Below, one piece after another: positions 18,752-29,002 of a DNA stretch of 64,000 nucleotides. The stretch covers positions 25,887 through 89,886 of the forward strand of contig NZ_WKJI01000007.1 of assembly GCF_009674685.1 (NCBI RefSeq). The letters are read 5' to 3'. The position numbers and the translations under genes were made by a program. Positions within the stretch are counted from its first letter, which is position 1; every line of letters begins with the position of its first letter. The stretch comes from Pedobacter puniceum. GTDB taxonomy: Bacteria; Bacteroidota; Bacteroidia; Sphingobacteriales; Sphingobacteriaceae. The notes under the pieces are model-generated. The model was given only the letters and a program-made list of their open reading frames with translations, did no database searches and was not told the DNA's origin.

Positions 18752-19318
18752 ATGAAAGCATCAAAAACTAAAGGGGTAAATAGAAAAGTTAAAAAACAGC
18801 TTAAAAGCGATTTAGAAGTAAATCTAAAAGCCAAGCTTAAAGATTTTATTGTAAGCCTTGGGCATGATGCCGAAGATATTGGTGCAGAACTAAAAAAAGC
18901 AAGTAAATTATTAGCTAAGAGGCTAGCAGCTAAGATTAAAAGCGTAAAAGATATTAAGCCCAAGAAGGTTGAAGTTAAAAAAGCCGATGTTAAAGTTAAT
19001 ACCGTAAAATCTGCTCAAAAGGCAAAAAAAGTAATTGCAAAAGCGGTTAAAAAGGTAAACAATAAAGCCGCTGATATTGAAGAAATTATTAAAAAAGAGG
19101 TTGTAAATCCGGCTAAAGTAGTTTTAAAGGATGTTAAAGAATCACCAAAAGCATCTCCCGTTAAAACTGTGGCAAAAAAAACACCTGCACCAAAAACTAC
19201 AGCAACTAAAAAAAGTGAAGAAAAGCCTGTAGCTCCTGCCAAAACTATCGTGACAAAAACAACTAGTAAAACACCTGCAAAAAAAGTAAATAGAGCACCT
19301 ACTAAGAAAACAGAATAA
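18752..19318 (+). CDS. Lysine/alanine-rich histone H1-like protein
   Basis: A 188-residue, very basic protein. The first part (about 1-75) is amphipathic and probably helical, with LKDFIVSLGHDAEDIGAELKK. The second half is low-complexity Lys/Ala/Pro/Thr with KKTPAPKTTATKK- and KTPAKK-type repeats, like the tails of eukaryotic histone H1 and of bacterial histone-like proteins. Likely DNA- or polyanion-binding; no enzyme motif. Codon use is ordinary for the region. It lies 129 bases before ppk1, which makes polyphosphate another possible ligand, but that is a guess. Confidence 0.75.
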   Translation: MKASKTKGVNRKVKKQLKSDLEVNLKAKLKDFIVSLGHDAEDIGAELKKASKLLAKRLAAKIKSVKDIKPKKVEVKKADVKVNTVKSAQKAKKVIAKAVKKVNNKAADIEEIIKKEVVNPAKVVLKDVKESPKASPVKTVAKKTPAPKTTATKKSEEKPVAPAKTIVTKTTSKTPAKKVNRAPTKKTE

Positions 19319-19447
19319 AAAAAACAGGTTTTTCTGCATCAATTTTGATAAGAGTTAAAGCTTACAATGCAATAGCTTGGTTGTGTTTATAATTAACACA
19401 CAGTTAACATTAAATTTTGCAGCTTTGGATTTCGTGGTAAACAATAC

Positions 19448-21502
19448 ATGACAAATAGTAAACCTCCAATTTTAAATAGAGAAATTAGTTGGCTATATTT
19501 TAATGACAGGGTTTTGCAGGAAGCTGCTGATAAAACTGTCCCTTTAATAGAGCGTATTAAGTTTTTGGCTATATTTTCATCTAATCTTGACGAGTTTTAC
19601 CGTGTACGCGTTGCTACTTTAAATAGGCTAACAACTGTTGTAGATAGGGTAAAAGAGGAGTTAGGTTATAACCCCAAGAAAATCCTTAACCAGATAAAAA
19701 ACATCGTTATCAAGCAGGAAAGGAAGTTTAATCTTTTATATGAAGAGATTATAAAAGAACTTTCTACTAATAAAATATTTATCCTTAATGATAAACAATT
19801 AAACGTAAGTCGTGGAACTTTTGTAAAAGAATTTTTTAGAGACAAACTTTTATCTGCCATTGTACCTATTATTTTAGATGAAAAACAGGCTTTTCCAGAG
19901 TTAAAAGACAGGGTTATTTATTTCTTGGTTAAGTTGTCTAAAAAAGATAAAAAAACTAAGGTTAAGTATGCTTTGATAGAGCTTCCAGAGGGCATCAGTA
20001 GGTTTTTAATTCTACCAGAAACCAATAACTTAAAGTTTATTATTCTGGTTGATGATATTATTAGGTATTGTTTAGATGATGTATTCTTCATTTTTGATCA
20101 TGATGAAATTGAAGCCTATTCTATACAAGTAACTCGAGATGCCGAGCTTGATTTAGATAAAACCGTTAGTGATAAGTTTATTGAAGCTTTATCTAAGAGC
20201 TTACAAAAGCGTAAAAAAGGCAAACCTATGCGCTTGCTTTATGATACGGCTATGCCTATGGATATGCTATCAACCATCGTGGCAAAACTTAATTTAAATT
20301 CAGAAAGCCTAATCCCTGGTAACAGGTATCATAATTTTAAAGATTTCATCAGCTTTCCTAATGTAGGTTCAGAAGAGTTAGAGTATAAAAAGCAAACTCC
20401 ATTACCAGTAAAAGGTTTAAGTTATTTTAAAGGTTTATTCGAGCTGATTAAGCAAAAAGATTATCTCATTAGCTTGCCTTACCAATCTTTTGATTATATC
20501 ATCCACTTTTTAAGAGAGGCAGCTATAGATCCTAAGGTTACAGAAATACATATCACTTTATATCGTTTAGCAGAAAATTCTAAAGTAATTAATGCGCTTA
20601 TCAATGCATCTCGTAATGGTAAAAAGGTAAATTGCTTGGTTGAGCTTAAAGCTCGTTTTGATGAGCAAGCCAATATTTATTGGACAAACAGACTAGAAGA
20701 AGAGGGTGTAATGGTTAATTATGGCATTACAGGTTATAAAGTGCATTCTAAGATTTGTTTAGTTACCCGTATAGAAAAAGGGGTTAAAGTGCATTATGCC
20801 AATTTAGCTACAGGCAATTTTAACGAGAAAACTGCTGGTATCTATGGTGATCATAGTTTATTTACTGCTAATCCTAAAATTACGGAAGAATTAAGTAAAC
20901 TTTTTATAGCCATTTCAAAAAAAGCAATTTCTAAAAATTATAAGCATTTAATAGTTTCTCCTTTAGAAACTCGTCCTAAATTATTTACACTTATTAATCA
21001 GGAAATTAAAGCCGCCAAGCAAGGTAAAGAGGCTTACATCATCTTAAAAATGAATTCTCTTGCTGATGAACAAACAATCAGAAAGCTTTACGAAGCTAGC
21101 AATGTGGGTGTAAAAATTAAATTGATTGTACGTGGCATGTGTAGCTTAGTTCCTGGTAGAAAAGGCTTTAGCGAAAATATTGAAGTGATATCTATTGTAG
21201 ATAAATACTTAGAGCATGCCCGGATATGGGTTTTTGCTAATGGAGGTATAGAAAAAGTATTTTTATTATCTGCTGATTTAATGACTAGAAACTTAGATCA
21301 TCGTGTAGAAGTTGGTTTTCCTATTTATGATGAGGATATTAAAAAAGAGATTAGAGATATCATAGATATCCAGTTGATGGACAATACTAAAGCTCGGGAT
21401 ATTAATTATCTCAACAATAATAAATACCATAAAACAGGTGATAAAGAACCTCATCGTTCACAAATTGAGATATATAATTATTTAAAACAAAAACACAGCT
21501 AA
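19448..21502 (+). CDS. ppk1: Polyphosphate kinase 1
   Basis: Builds inorganic polyphosphate from ATP, through a phospho-His intermediate. Full-length at 684 residues: N-terminal domain with NREISWLYFNDRVLQEA, head domain, then two phospholipase-D-like domains. The catalytic His is in TGYKVHSKICLV; other signatures are ITLYRLAENSKVI, TGNFNEKTAGIYGD and the C-terminal TRNLDHRVEVGFPI. Start ATG 19448. The ppx gene begins 2 bases after its stop, so synthesis and breakdown enzymes are made from one message. Confidence 0.96.
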   Translation: MTNSKPPILNREISWLYFNDRVLQEAADKTVPLIERIKFLAIFSSNLDEFYRVRVATLNRLTTVVDRVKEELGYNPKKILNQIKNIVIKQERKFNLLYEEIIKELSTNKIFILNDKQLNVSRGTFVKEFFRDKLLSAIVPIILDEKQAFPELKDRVIYFLVKLSKKDKKTKVKYALIELPEGISRFLILPETNNLKFIILVDDIIRYCLDDVFFIFDHDEIEAYSIQVTRDAELDLDKTVSDKFIEALSKSLQKRKKGKPMRLLYDTAMPMDMLSTIVAKLNLNSESLIPGNRYHNFKDFISFPNVGSEELEYKKQTPLPVKGLSYFKGLFELIKQKDYLISLPYQSFDYIIHFLREAAIDPKVTEIHITLYRLAENSKVINALINASRNGKKVNCLVELKARFDEQANIYWTNRLEEEGVMVNYGITGYKVHSKICLVTRIEKGVKVHYANLATGNFNEKTAGIYGDHSLFTANPKITEELSKLFIAISKKAISKNYKHLIVSPLETRPKLFTLINQEIKAAKQGKEAYIILKMNSLADEQTIRKLYEASNVGVKIKLIVRGMCSLVPGRKGFSENIEVISIVDKYLEHARIWVFANGGIEKVFLLSADLMTRNLDHRVEVGFPIYDEDIKKEIRDIIDIQLMDNTKARDINYLNNNKYHKTGDKEPHRSQIEIYNYLKQKHS

Positions 21503-21504
21503 AA

Positions 21505-22383
21505 TTGAAATACGCAGCAATTGATATTGGTTCTAACGCCGTAAGACTTCTCATAGCAGATATTATAGATAACGATGGAACTATCTCTTTCAAGAAAAAT
21601 ACTTTAGTAAGAGTACCTCTAAGGCTAGGTGATGATGCCTTTTTAGAGAAAAAAATCTCCGAAAAAAAAGCTATCGATTTATATAAGACCATGCAAGCCT
21701 TTAAGAACCTTATGGACGTTTATAAGGTTGAAGATTACATGGCCTGTGCAACATCTGCTATGCGTGAGGCAGCAAATGGAGAGGAACTTGCTGCAAAAGT
21801 AAAGAAAGAAATAGACCTTAATTTAGAAGTTGTTGGCGGACAAAAAGAAGCTAGTATCATCTATGCTAGTCATATAGAGCAAACTTTAGACCGTAAGAAA
21901 AACTATTTATATATTGATGTTGGCGGCGGGAGTACAGAACTTTCTGTTTTCAGTAAGGGTCAAATGGAAGCTTCAAAATCTTTCAATTTAGGTACTATTC
22001 GTATTTTGGATAATCAGGATAGAGAGGAAGAATGGCAAGATATGCAAACCTGGATTAAAGAAAATTGCAAAGATATAAAAGACCTTATTGGTATTGGTAC
22101 AGGTGGTAATATCAATAAATTATTTAAATTATCTGATGAAAAAGACGGTGCTCCTTTATCTTTCACGAAGCTTAAAAACTTAGAAAACTATTTAAGTTCT
22201 TACTCTTTAAAAGACAGAATCAACGTTTTGGGCTTAAATCAAGATAGAGCAGATGTTATTATCCCAGCTTGTGATATTTTTCTTAAGGTGATGAAATGGG
22301 GTAATATTAAAAATATTTATGTGCCCAGAGTAGGAATGGTTGATGGTATCATTCAATTATTAATTGAGAAAAATTTTAAGTAG
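21505..22383 (+). CDS. ppx: Ppx/GppA-family exopolyphosphatase
   Basis: Actin-like ATPase-fold phosphatase that releases phosphate from polyphosphate ends or hydrolyses pppGpp. The 292-residue protein has YAAIDIGSNAVRLLI, ATSAMREAANG, VVGGQKEASIIY, and YIDVGGGSTELSVF, all typical. It is the short form with only the two catalytic domains, lacking the C-terminal HD-like part of longer relatives. Starts with TTG at 21505, 2 bases after ppk1. Confidence 0.92.
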   Translation: MKYAAIDIGSNAVRLLIADIIDNDGTISFKKNTLVRVPLRLGDDAFLEKKISEKKAIDLYKTMQAFKNLMDVYKVEDYMACATSAMREAANGEELAAKVKKEIDLNLEVVGGQKEASIIYASHIEQTLDRKKNYLYIDVGGGSTELSVFSKGQMEASKSFNLGTIRILDNQDREEEWQDMQTWIKENCKDIKDLIGIGTGGNINKLFKLSDEKDGAPLSFTKLKNLENYLSSYSLKDRINVLGLNQDRADVIIPACDIFLKVMKWGNIKNIYVPRVGMVDGIIQLLIEKNFK

Positions 22384-22481
22384 AAGATATTAATTTAGGT
22401 AATTAGGTATAGGCTTTGTATTTTAGAATCGAAATTTTTTAAATTTCAAATAATCACACTGTTAAACCAAAATTACTCAAC

Positions 22482-23714
22482 ATGATTAAACATTTGCTAA
22501 AGGTATTTACCTTTTTAGCCTTCTTTATTTTTGCTTGCAATTTGCAAGCTCAAGACAATAAAATCGTTGCTGGCTTATTACTTACTTGGGTTGATGATCC
22601 AACATCTACCATGGTTATTGATATTCATACACCAGGTGATTATCAGGGGAGCACCCAATTATATTATAAACTAGCTAAAGATAAAAAGTGGAACGAATCT
22701 CAAGGAGAAAGCTTTGCTTATCCGTTCTCTACTAAGAAAATCAATAGATTCTATTTAAAAAACCTTACAGCAGCAGGTAATTACGAGTTCACTTTTGGTT
22801 CTGATAAAACAGTTTACAGGTTTAGAACCATGCCGCTTAATACTAAAAAGGGTATAACTTTTATTGCTGGGGGCGATACCATGCATGAAAAATCTCATAT
22901 GGATAGAACCAATAAGGCTGTGTTGGCTCTAAATCCAGATTTTATAGTTTTAGGTGGAGATTTAGCTTATGCTAATGGTTTAGAAAAGAATTTGGGCAGA
23001 TGGGAGCAATGGTTTCAATCTGTACAAGAAACGCTTATAGATAAGGATAACAGGGTTATTCCTATTGTTGCAGGTATTGGAAACCATGAGGTTGTTGATG
23101 GAACTTATAAAAAGCATCCTGATTTTAAAGATACCAACGAGTGGAGAAAGAAAATAGCTCCATATTTTTATACTTTCTTTGCTTTCCCGGGTTTGAGAGG
23201 TTATAATGTTCTTGATTTTAAAAATTACCTTTCTTTAGTTGCATTAGATACAGATCATTCTAATCCTATTAAAGGCGAGCAGACCCAATGGTTAGCTCAA
23301 ACCTTATCAGCAAGAAGCAAAAAGGTAGATTTTATTTTTCCTTTTTATCATGTGCCTGCTTATCCATCAACCAGGTCGTTTTCTGCTAGTAATAGTAAAG
23401 AAATAAGAGAGAATTTTATTCCTCTTTTTGAAAAAAACGGAATTAGAGTTGCTTTTGAAAATCATGACCATACCTATAAAAGAACTTATCCAATTTTTGA
23501 AAATAAAATTGATGAAACAGGAAAAGGAATTGTTTATATAGGAGATGGTGCGTGGGGAGTTAATACCAGACCAATAACTAAGAAAGAGTGGTATTTGAAA
23601 GAAGCCCAAGGTATTAGACATTTCATCGCAGTAACGCTAAAAAATAAGCAAGCATCATTTAGGATGATTAATGAGAACGGCGTTCAGTTTGATAGTTACC
23701 AATACAAAAAATAA
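22482..23714 (+). CDS. Purple acid phosphatase-like metallophosphoesterase
   Basis: Exported two-metal phosphoesterase of 410 residues. A signal sequence (about 1-25, ending LQAQD) leads a fibronectin-like N-terminal domain (about 30-115), then the metallophosphoesterase domain. Metal motifs in order: GGDTM, GGDLAY (the Tyr is the purple-acid-phosphatase ligand), GNHE, FYHVP and ENHDHTY. Probably releases phosphate from organic esters in the periplasm or on the surface. The gene follows ppk1-ppx by about 100 bases, extending a phosphate theme, and is closed by a terminator. Confidence 0.85.
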   Translation: MIKHLLKVFTFLAFFIFACNLQAQDNKIVAGLLLTWVDDPTSTMVIDIHTPGDYQGSTQLYYKLAKDKKWNESQGESFAYPFSTKKINRFYLKNLTAAGNYEFTFGSDKTVYRFRTMPLNTKKGITFIAGGDTMHEKSHMDRTNKAVLALNPDFIVLGGDLAYANGLEKNLGRWEQWFQSVQETLIDKDNRVIPIVAGIGNHEVVDGTYKKHPDFKDTNEWRKKIAPYFYTFFAFPGLRGYNVLDFKNYLSLVALDTDHSNPIKGEQTQWLAQTLSARSKKVDFIFPFYHVPAYPSTRSFSASNSKEIRENFIPLFEKNGIRVAFENHDHTYKRTYPIFENKIDETGKGIVYIGDGAWGVNTRPITKKEWYLKEAQGIRHFIAVTLKNKQASFRMINENGVQFDSYQYKK

Positions 23715-23738
23715 TTATTTAACTTCATGATATTAAAG

Positions 23739-23771
23739 ATGGCTTTGCAATTTGTAAAGCCATTTCTTTTT
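23739..23771 (+). terminator. Rho-independent terminator after the metallophosphoesterase gene
   Basis: ATGGCTTT and AAAGCCAT arms around a 9-base loop, followed by TTCTTTTT. Confidence 0.75.
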
Positions 23772-23869
23772 CAACAGAAAATTAAGCTTTAACTTTTTAA
23801 AATATTTATTAATTTAGCAAAACAAAATAAAATAAATCAAAAGTTTTAACCAATTATTTTTAACCTTTT

Positions 23870-25123
23870 ATGCTTTCTTCTCAACAAGAACAAAATATTC
23901 AACCTAAAGCAGGTCTTTTAAGTGCTGCCGTAATAGTAGCCTCTTTAGGCTATTTTGTAGATGTTTATGATTTACTGCTTTTTAGTATTGTACGGGTACC
24001 AAGTTTAGAGTCTATGGGGTATTTTGGCCAAAGCTTAACAGATAATGGGATTTTTCTATTAAACGTTCAAATGATAGGTTTACTCTTAGGAGGAATTTTT
24101 TGGGGCGTTCTTGGCGATAAAAAAGGCAGGCTTTCTGTTTTGTTTGGTTCCATTTTTATGTATTCGGTTGCAAATATTGCTAACGGATTTGTAAACTCTA
24201 TAGAAGCTTATGCTGTTTGGCGTTTTATAGCCGGAGTTGGTTTAGCCGGAGAGCTGGGAGCTGGTATCACGCTAGTTGCCGAGTTAATTTCTAAAGAAAA
24301 GAGAGGCTATGCTACAACTATCGTTGCTGCTGTAGGTGTAAGTGGTGCGGTTGCAGCTTATTTTGTTGCTCAGTTTTTTGATTGGCGTACCTGTTATTTT
24401 ATTGGTGGAGGTTTAGGTTTATCTTTGTTGTTATTAAGAATAGGCGTTTCAGAATCTGGAATGTTTGGTAAAACTAAAGAACAAGAACATGTAAACAGAG
24501 GCGATTTTTTCTCTCTTTTTAATAGTAAAAAACGGTTTTTTAAATATTTAAGATGTATCATTATTGGTGTGCCTTTATGGTTTGTAGTTGGGATTTTAAT
24601 TACTTTATCTCCAGAGTTTGGTAAGGTTTTAGGTGTTCAAGGAAATGTAAATGCTGGTGCTGCTGTTGCTTGTTGTTATGCAGGTTTAGTACTAGGCGAT
24701 ATTGCTAGTGGCTTATTAAGTCAGTGGTTAAAAAGCCGTTTAAAAGTTGTTTACGTATATTTATTTTTATCTGTAATAGGTGTTGCCGCATATTTCTTCT
24801 TATCAGGCATAAGTTTGTTTGCATTTTATGCTATTTGTTTATTCCTTGGTTTTTCTGTTGGTTATTGGGTTATTTTTATGACCATAGCTGCAGAACAGTT
24901 TGGTACCAATATTAGAGCAACCGTTACTACAACAGTACCTAATTTTGTGAGAGGTGCTGTGGTTCCTTTATCTTTATTGTTTCAATTTTTTAATAAAATG
25001 TTCAACGGAACTTTTGTACATGCTGGTATCATAGTGGGGATTATAAGTTTAGGCTTGGCCTTTTGGGCATTAAATAAGATGCAAGAAACATTTTCTAAAG
25101 ATTTAGATTATTTAGAAGACTAA
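23870..25123 (+). CDS. MFS transporter (sugar/metabolite:H+ symporter type)
   Basis: Integral membrane carrier of 417 residues with about 12 membrane segments. The motif-A loop [16 protein letters not shown] follows segment 2, and a second loop [15 protein letters not shown] marks the C-terminal half. ADIYD-like residues [12 protein letters not shown] in segment 1 resemble the metabolite:H+ symporter family (as in ShiA, ProP and KgtP). Substrate unknown. It lies 16 bases before sdaA and is probably co-transcribed with it, so uptake of a substrate linked to serine use is possible. Confidence 0.87.
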   Translation: MLSSQQEQNIQPKAGLLSAAVIVASLGYFVDVYDLLLFSIVRVPSLESMGYFGQSLTDNGIFLLNVQMIGLLLGGIFWGVLGDKKGRLSVLFGSIFMYSVANIANGFVNSIEAYAVWRFIAGVGLAGELGAGITLVAELISKEKRGYATTIVAAVGVSGAVAAYFVAQFFDWRTCYFIGGGLGLSLLLLRIGVSESGMFGKTKEQEHVNRGDFFSLFNSKKRFFKYLRCIIIGVPLWFVVGILITLSPEFGKVLGVQGNVNAGAAVACCYAGLVLGDIASGLLSQWLKSRLKVVYVYLFLSVIGVAAYFFLSGISLFAFYAICLFLGFSVGYWVIFMTIAAEQFGTNIRATVTTTVPNFVRGAVVPLSLLFQFFNKMFNGTFVHAGIIVGIISLGLAFWALNKMQETFSKDLDYLED

Positions 25124-25139
25124 TCTTAATTTTATATAC

Positions 25140-26570
25140 ATGCTACCAGAACAAATATCTGTTTTTGATATCCTTAAAATAGGAGTTGGTCCGTCAAGTT
25201 CACATACGCTTGGCCCTTGGCGAGCCGCACAACGTTTTGTGAAAGATTTACAAGAAAAAGGTAAACTTAATCAGATAAATAGCATTCATGTGAATTTATA
25301 TGGTTCTTTAGCTAAAACAGGTATTGGCCATGGTACAGATATAGCCATTATGCTAGGTTTAAGTGGTTTTGATCCGGTTACGATGAAGATTAACCAAATA
25401 AATCCGGTTATAGAAAGCATCAAAAAGGATAAAAAAATAAATCTTCATCATCAGCAGCTTATAGATTTTAATTACGCTAAAGATATTGAGTTTTTAAAAC
25501 AAGAATCCTTACCTTATCATCCCAATGCGCTTACGTTTATTGTTGTAATGGCTACGGCCGAGGTTTATCAGGAAACTTATTATTCTGTTGGTGGTGGTTT
25601 TATCCAAAAGGAAGGTGAAGAAGCTTTAACATCTGGTAAAGCTGCCACACCAAAATATGAAACACAAACTGCTACTCATTTACTCGAGGCTTGTAAAAAG
25701 GCTAATAAAAATATCAGCTCTATAGTTCTAGAGAACGAAAAGTGCTGGAATACAGAACAAGCCATAAATGAAAAATTACTTCAGATATGGCAGGTTATGA
25801 TAGATTGCATTTACAAAGGCTGTCATGAAGAAGGGATTTTACCTGGTGGATTATTGGTTAATAGAAGAGCAGCGGCTATCAATAAGAGGTTACTATCCGG
25901 TAAAAATTATGAAGACCAAACAGGTTGGATAGCAGCTATTAAAGAAAATGGTAATGGTTTTCAGTACACTTTAAACTGGGTAAGCTGTTTTGCTTTAGCT
26001 GTAAACGAGGAAAATGCTTCTTTTGGTAGGGTTGTAACCGCCCCAACAAATGGTTCTGCAGGGGTAATTCCGGCTGTTTTAATGTATTATATTGTGTTTT
26101 GCAATGGGCAAAATAACAGTAAAATCATACAGTTTTTATTAACCGCAGCACAAATTGGAAGTATTTTTAAACAAGGTGCCACCTTGTCTGCTGCTATGGG
26201 CGGTTGCCAAGCAGAAATTGGCGTAAGCTCTGCCATGGCAGCGGCTGGTTTAACAGAAGTTTTAGGAGGTAGCCCAGAACAATGTTTAATGGCAGCAGAA
26301 ATTGCAATGGAGCATCATTTAGGGCTTACATGCGACCCAATTGGTGGCTTGGTTCAAGTGCCTTGTATAGAGCGAAATACCATGGGGGCTATAAAAGCTA
26401 TCACGGCAGCTCAATTAGCACTACAAAGCGAACCATCAAAAGCAAAAGTTTCTTTAGATAGCGTAGTAAAAACCATGTGGGAAACCGCTTTAGATATGAA
26501 TTCTAAATACAAAGAAACTTCAGAAGGTGGCTTGGCGGTTAATATTCCTATAAGTTTGAGCGATTGTTAA
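25140..26570 (+). CDS. sdaA: L-serine ammonia-lyase (iron-sulfur L-serine dehydratase)
   Basis: Converts L-serine to pyruvate and ammonia with a [4Fe-4S] cluster. Single-chain form of 476 residues with the beta domain first ([20 protein letters not shown]) and the alpha domain second. The three cluster ligands are Cys 356 (GGCQAE), Cys 398 (TCDP) and Cys 409 (VPCIERN), at the same 42- and 11-residue spacing known in the Legionella enzyme. The C-terminus (GGLAVN) lacks a fourth conserved Cys except the last residue, C476, which in the family acts as a tail-in-mouth ligand. Follows the MFS carrier by 16 bases. Confidence 0.95.
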   Translation: MLPEQISVFDILKIGVGPSSSHTLGPWRAAQRFVKDLQEKGKLNQINSIHVNLYGSLAKTGIGHGTDIAIMLGLSGFDPVTMKINQINPVIESIKKDKKINLHHQQLIDFNYAKDIEFLKQESLPYHPNALTFIVVMATAEVYQETYYSVGGGFIQKEGEEALTSGKAATPKYETQTATHLLEACKKANKNISSIVLENEKCWNTEQAINEKLLQIWQVMIDCIYKGCHEEGILPGGLLVNRRAAAINKRLLSGKNYEDQTGWIAAIKENGNGFQYTLNWVSCFALAVNEENASFGRVVTAPTNGSAGVIPAVLMYYIVFCNGQNNSKIIQFLLTAAQIGSIFKQGATLSAAMGGCQAEIGVSSAMAAAGLTEVLGGSPEQCLMAAEIAMEHHLGLTCDPIGGLVQVPCIERNTMGAIKAITAAQLALQSEPSKAKVSLDSVVKTMWETALDMNSKYKETSEGGLAVNIPISLSDC

Positions 26571-26571
26571 T

Positions 26572-27747
26572 TTAACTAATTCGCTCTGCTATAATCATGA
26601 TTTTGTGTTCATCATGGGCAGTTGTACAGTATAAATAAGTATTACTGCCATCATCTATTTTGAATTTCTTTTTTACTTCTTCTGGTTTTAAATGGAAATT
26701 TCTACAAACAACGTTAGCTTTTTTTAAATGCTGTTTAGAAAAGTGTTTAAATTCCAGAACCTGATTAATCTTTAAAACTCGTCCTGGAAAATCATTTTTT
26801 AGTTCTTTAGAAGTATATAAATGCGAATGTTGATGTAGTTTATATAAATCAAACTTTTGGGCAATACTTTTAAAAAGACCAGCTTTTAAAATGGCAGCAT
26901 CAGGCTCGTATAAATAGGTTTCGGGTTTTTTATAGCTTGGGCTGATGATATTTTCTTCTTCCAGATATGAAAATTCTAAGATGTTTTGCTTTTCTGCAGT
27001 TAATAAAGTGCAAATAATTTTAGTTGCTGATGCTTGTTTTTCTATTATGAATAAAAGCTCTTTACACTCGTTATTTACACTTACAACATGTATTTCGCTT
27101 ACATATTTAAGTGCCTTAACAGCTGCATAAATATCTAAAATAGGGGCTGCTTTTAAGATGATTTTTGAAGCTTTAGACAAATAGAAATCCAGATGTTGGA
27201 TAATGTTTGGCTCGCAATCTTGCAATAAAAACACTTTTGAATTTTCTACTCTTCTAGATGGATCTGTATAAATAATATCAGTTTGCTGTATTTTTTGAAG
27301 ATATTCATAACTATCACCAGTATAATAAACAATATTTTGTGCGCCTAACAATTTGTTGTTATGTTGTGCTAGGGCAGATAGTTGCGGGTTAAGTTCGCAA
27401 TGTACAACCTCTTTAGCTTCTTTAGCAAAGTAAAAATCATCCACACCAAAACCACCAGTTAAATCAACTAAGTTGGCATTTTTAACAAGTTTACTTTTGT
27501 AAAGCGCTGTTATTTCTGATGAAGATTGTTCTAAATTTAATTTTGGTGGATAGATAATACCATCAGTATTTGCCCATAAAGGAAGCTTTTTTGCTGTTGC
27601 TTTTCTCCCTTGTATTTGGTTGGCAATTTCTTTAACATCAATATCCTTAAACGGAGAGCCTTTTAAGATAATTTTATTCACGTCAGCATCGGCGTTAAGC
27701 CTAATGTAATCCTGAACTTCTTTATCTAAAAGTGCTTTATTAATCAT
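26572..27747 (-). CDS. THUMP-like-domain SAM-dependent methyltransferase
   Basis: Class I methyltransferase-fold protein of 391 residues, probably acting on RNA. SAM-binding motif I is VDLTGGFGVDDFYFA (about 93-107), and motif IV is DIIYTDPSRR. The C-terminal region (about 310-391) corresponds to the THUMP-like domain found in a Bacteroidota family of unknown target. It is the last gene of a five-gene minus-strand operon and overlaps the aspartate kinase gene by 8 bases. Ends 1 base from the convergent sdaA end. Confidence 0.82.
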   Translation of the reverse strand: MINKALLDKEVQDYIRLNADADVNKIILKGSPFKDIDVKEIANQIQGRKATAKKLPLWANTDGIIYPPKLNLEQSSSEITALYKSKLVKNANLVDLTGGFGVDDFYFAKEAKEVVHCELNPQLSALAQHNNKLLGAQNIVYYTGDSYEYLQKIQQTDIIYTDPSRRVENSKVFLLQDCEPNIIQHLDFYLSKASKIILKAAPILDIYAAVKALKYVSEIHVVSVNNECKELLFIIEKQASATKIICTLLTAEKQNILEFSYLEEENIISPSYKKPETYLYEPDAAILKAGLFKSIAQKFDLYKLHQHSHLYTSKELKNDFPGRVLKINQVLEFKHFSKQHLKKANVVCRNFHLKPEEVKKKFKIDDGSNTYLYCTTAHDEHKIMIIAERIS

Positions 27748-29002
27748 TTTTTAGGATAAATTGTGCCGTTGTTCTGCTTCTTTGTTCTAGTAATAAATTC
27801 TTGGCTTGTGCATAAGTTTTAATACTATCTTCTGTAGCATGTCTGATGGTTACCAGTTGCAAATGATTGTTGTATTTATAACTAAAGTCTGCCTCTATCA
27901 AACTTCTAAGCTGTTTAAATTTCATTTCATCCTCATCAAAACAAGCAGAAAAGCTAAGAGCTGATACCTGCATCATATTAATTTTGATATTCACTTTAGA
28001 AAAAGCTGCAAATAAATCTTTCAGATGATGCTCTGTAATAAAAGAAAAGTCTTTGGTAGAGATACTCATCAACAACTGGTTTTGCTTCACAATCAAAATA
28101 GGAATCTGAATAGCAATATCAGCTTCTTTAATGATGGTACCAGCTTCTTCTGGTTGCATAAAAGGTTTTACAAATAGCGGAATACCTTTATTTTGCAATG
28201 GTTTTATAGTTTTTGGATGAATAACCGTAGCGCCATAATATGTCATTTCTATTGCCTCAGCATAAGATAATTCAGCCAGTTTTTGAGTATCATTAAATAA
28301 TTTTGGGTCGGCATTTAAAATACCCGGTACATCTTTCCAAACGGTAACTTGGCTTGCATTTAAACAACTTGCGAAAATAGACGCGGTATAGTCAGACCCC
28401 TCTCTGCCTAAAGTAGTTGTAAAATTTTCTGATGTATTACCGATAAAACCTTGTGTAATAGCAATTTGCTCTTTCAAGATAGGAGGGATGCCTTGAGCAA
28501 TTAATTTTTCTGTTTTTTCCCAGTTAATTTTGGCTTCGCGGTAAGTATTATCTGTTTGGATGTAAGAACGAGCATCAAGCCATTTGTTTTTGATTCCGAT
28601 AGTGTTTAAATAATGACTTACTATCTTGGTTGAAAGGACCTCGCCAACAGAAACTATTTGGTCGTAAATGAAATTAAACTCATCTTGTGGTTCGTCTTCT
28701 ATTACCCATTCTATCTCTACAAAAGTGTTATTAATCTCATCAAATACTTTGGCATTTTTATCTTCAAAAAGTTGGTTTATAATACCAAAATGATAAGCTT
28801 TAATCTCGTTTAGAATATCAAAAACATCATCATTCCTATCAAAATAGCTTTTGGTAAGTTTTTCTAAAGCATTGGTAGTCTTTCCCATGGCAGAAATAAC
28901 AACTAAAAGTTGTTTATCGAGGTTTTTTTGAAGAATAAAACCTAAGTTTTTAATGCCATCGGCGTCTTTTACAGAAGCGCCACCAAATTTATATACCTCC
29001 AT
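27740..29002 (-). CDS. Aspartate kinase
   Basis: Phosphorylates aspartate, opening the pathway to lysine, threonine and methionine. The 420-residue monofunctional protein has the N-terminal KFGGASVKD, VSVGEVLSTKIVS, TTLGREGSDYTAS and a C-terminal regulatory ACT region (about 300-400), where feedback inhibitors usually bind. Fourth gene of the five-gene operon; it shares one base with the DUF3298 lipoprotein gene and overlaps the methyltransferase gene. It could feed metX and metY elsewhere in the window, but no leader of the same type is seen here. Confidence 0.94.
   Translation of the reverse strand: MEVYKFGGASVKDADGIKNLGFILQKNLDKQLLVVISAMGKTTNALEKLTKSYFDRNDDVFDILNEIKAYHFGIINQLFEDKNAKVFDEINNTFVEIEWVIEDEPQDEFNFIYDQIVSVGEVLSTKIVSHYLNTIGIKNKWLDARSYIQTDNTYREAKINWEKTEKLIAQGIPPILKEQIAITQGFIGNTSENFTTTLGREGSDYTASIFASCLNASQVTVWKDVPGILNADPKLFNDTQKLAELSYAEAIEMTYYGATVIHPKTIKPLQNKGIPLFVKPFMQPEEAGTIIKEADIAIQIPILIVKQNQLLMSISTKDFSFITEHHLKDLFAAFSKVNIKINMMQVSALSFSACFDEDEMKFKQLRSLIEADFSYKYNNHLQLVTIRHATEDSIKTYAQAKNLLLEQRSRTTAQFILKND

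Noticed and set aside
18670..19242. Minus-strand ORFs over the lysine-rich gene (Phe/Ser-rich)
   Set aside because: Mirror reading of Lys/Ala codons gives Phe/Leu/Ser-rich text; the plus-strand frame has a start, a composition and a downstream gene that make sense.
28000..29002. Feedback-control leader for aspartate kinase
   Set aside because: Its start overlaps the upstream gene by one base, leaving no leader; control would be at the enzyme.
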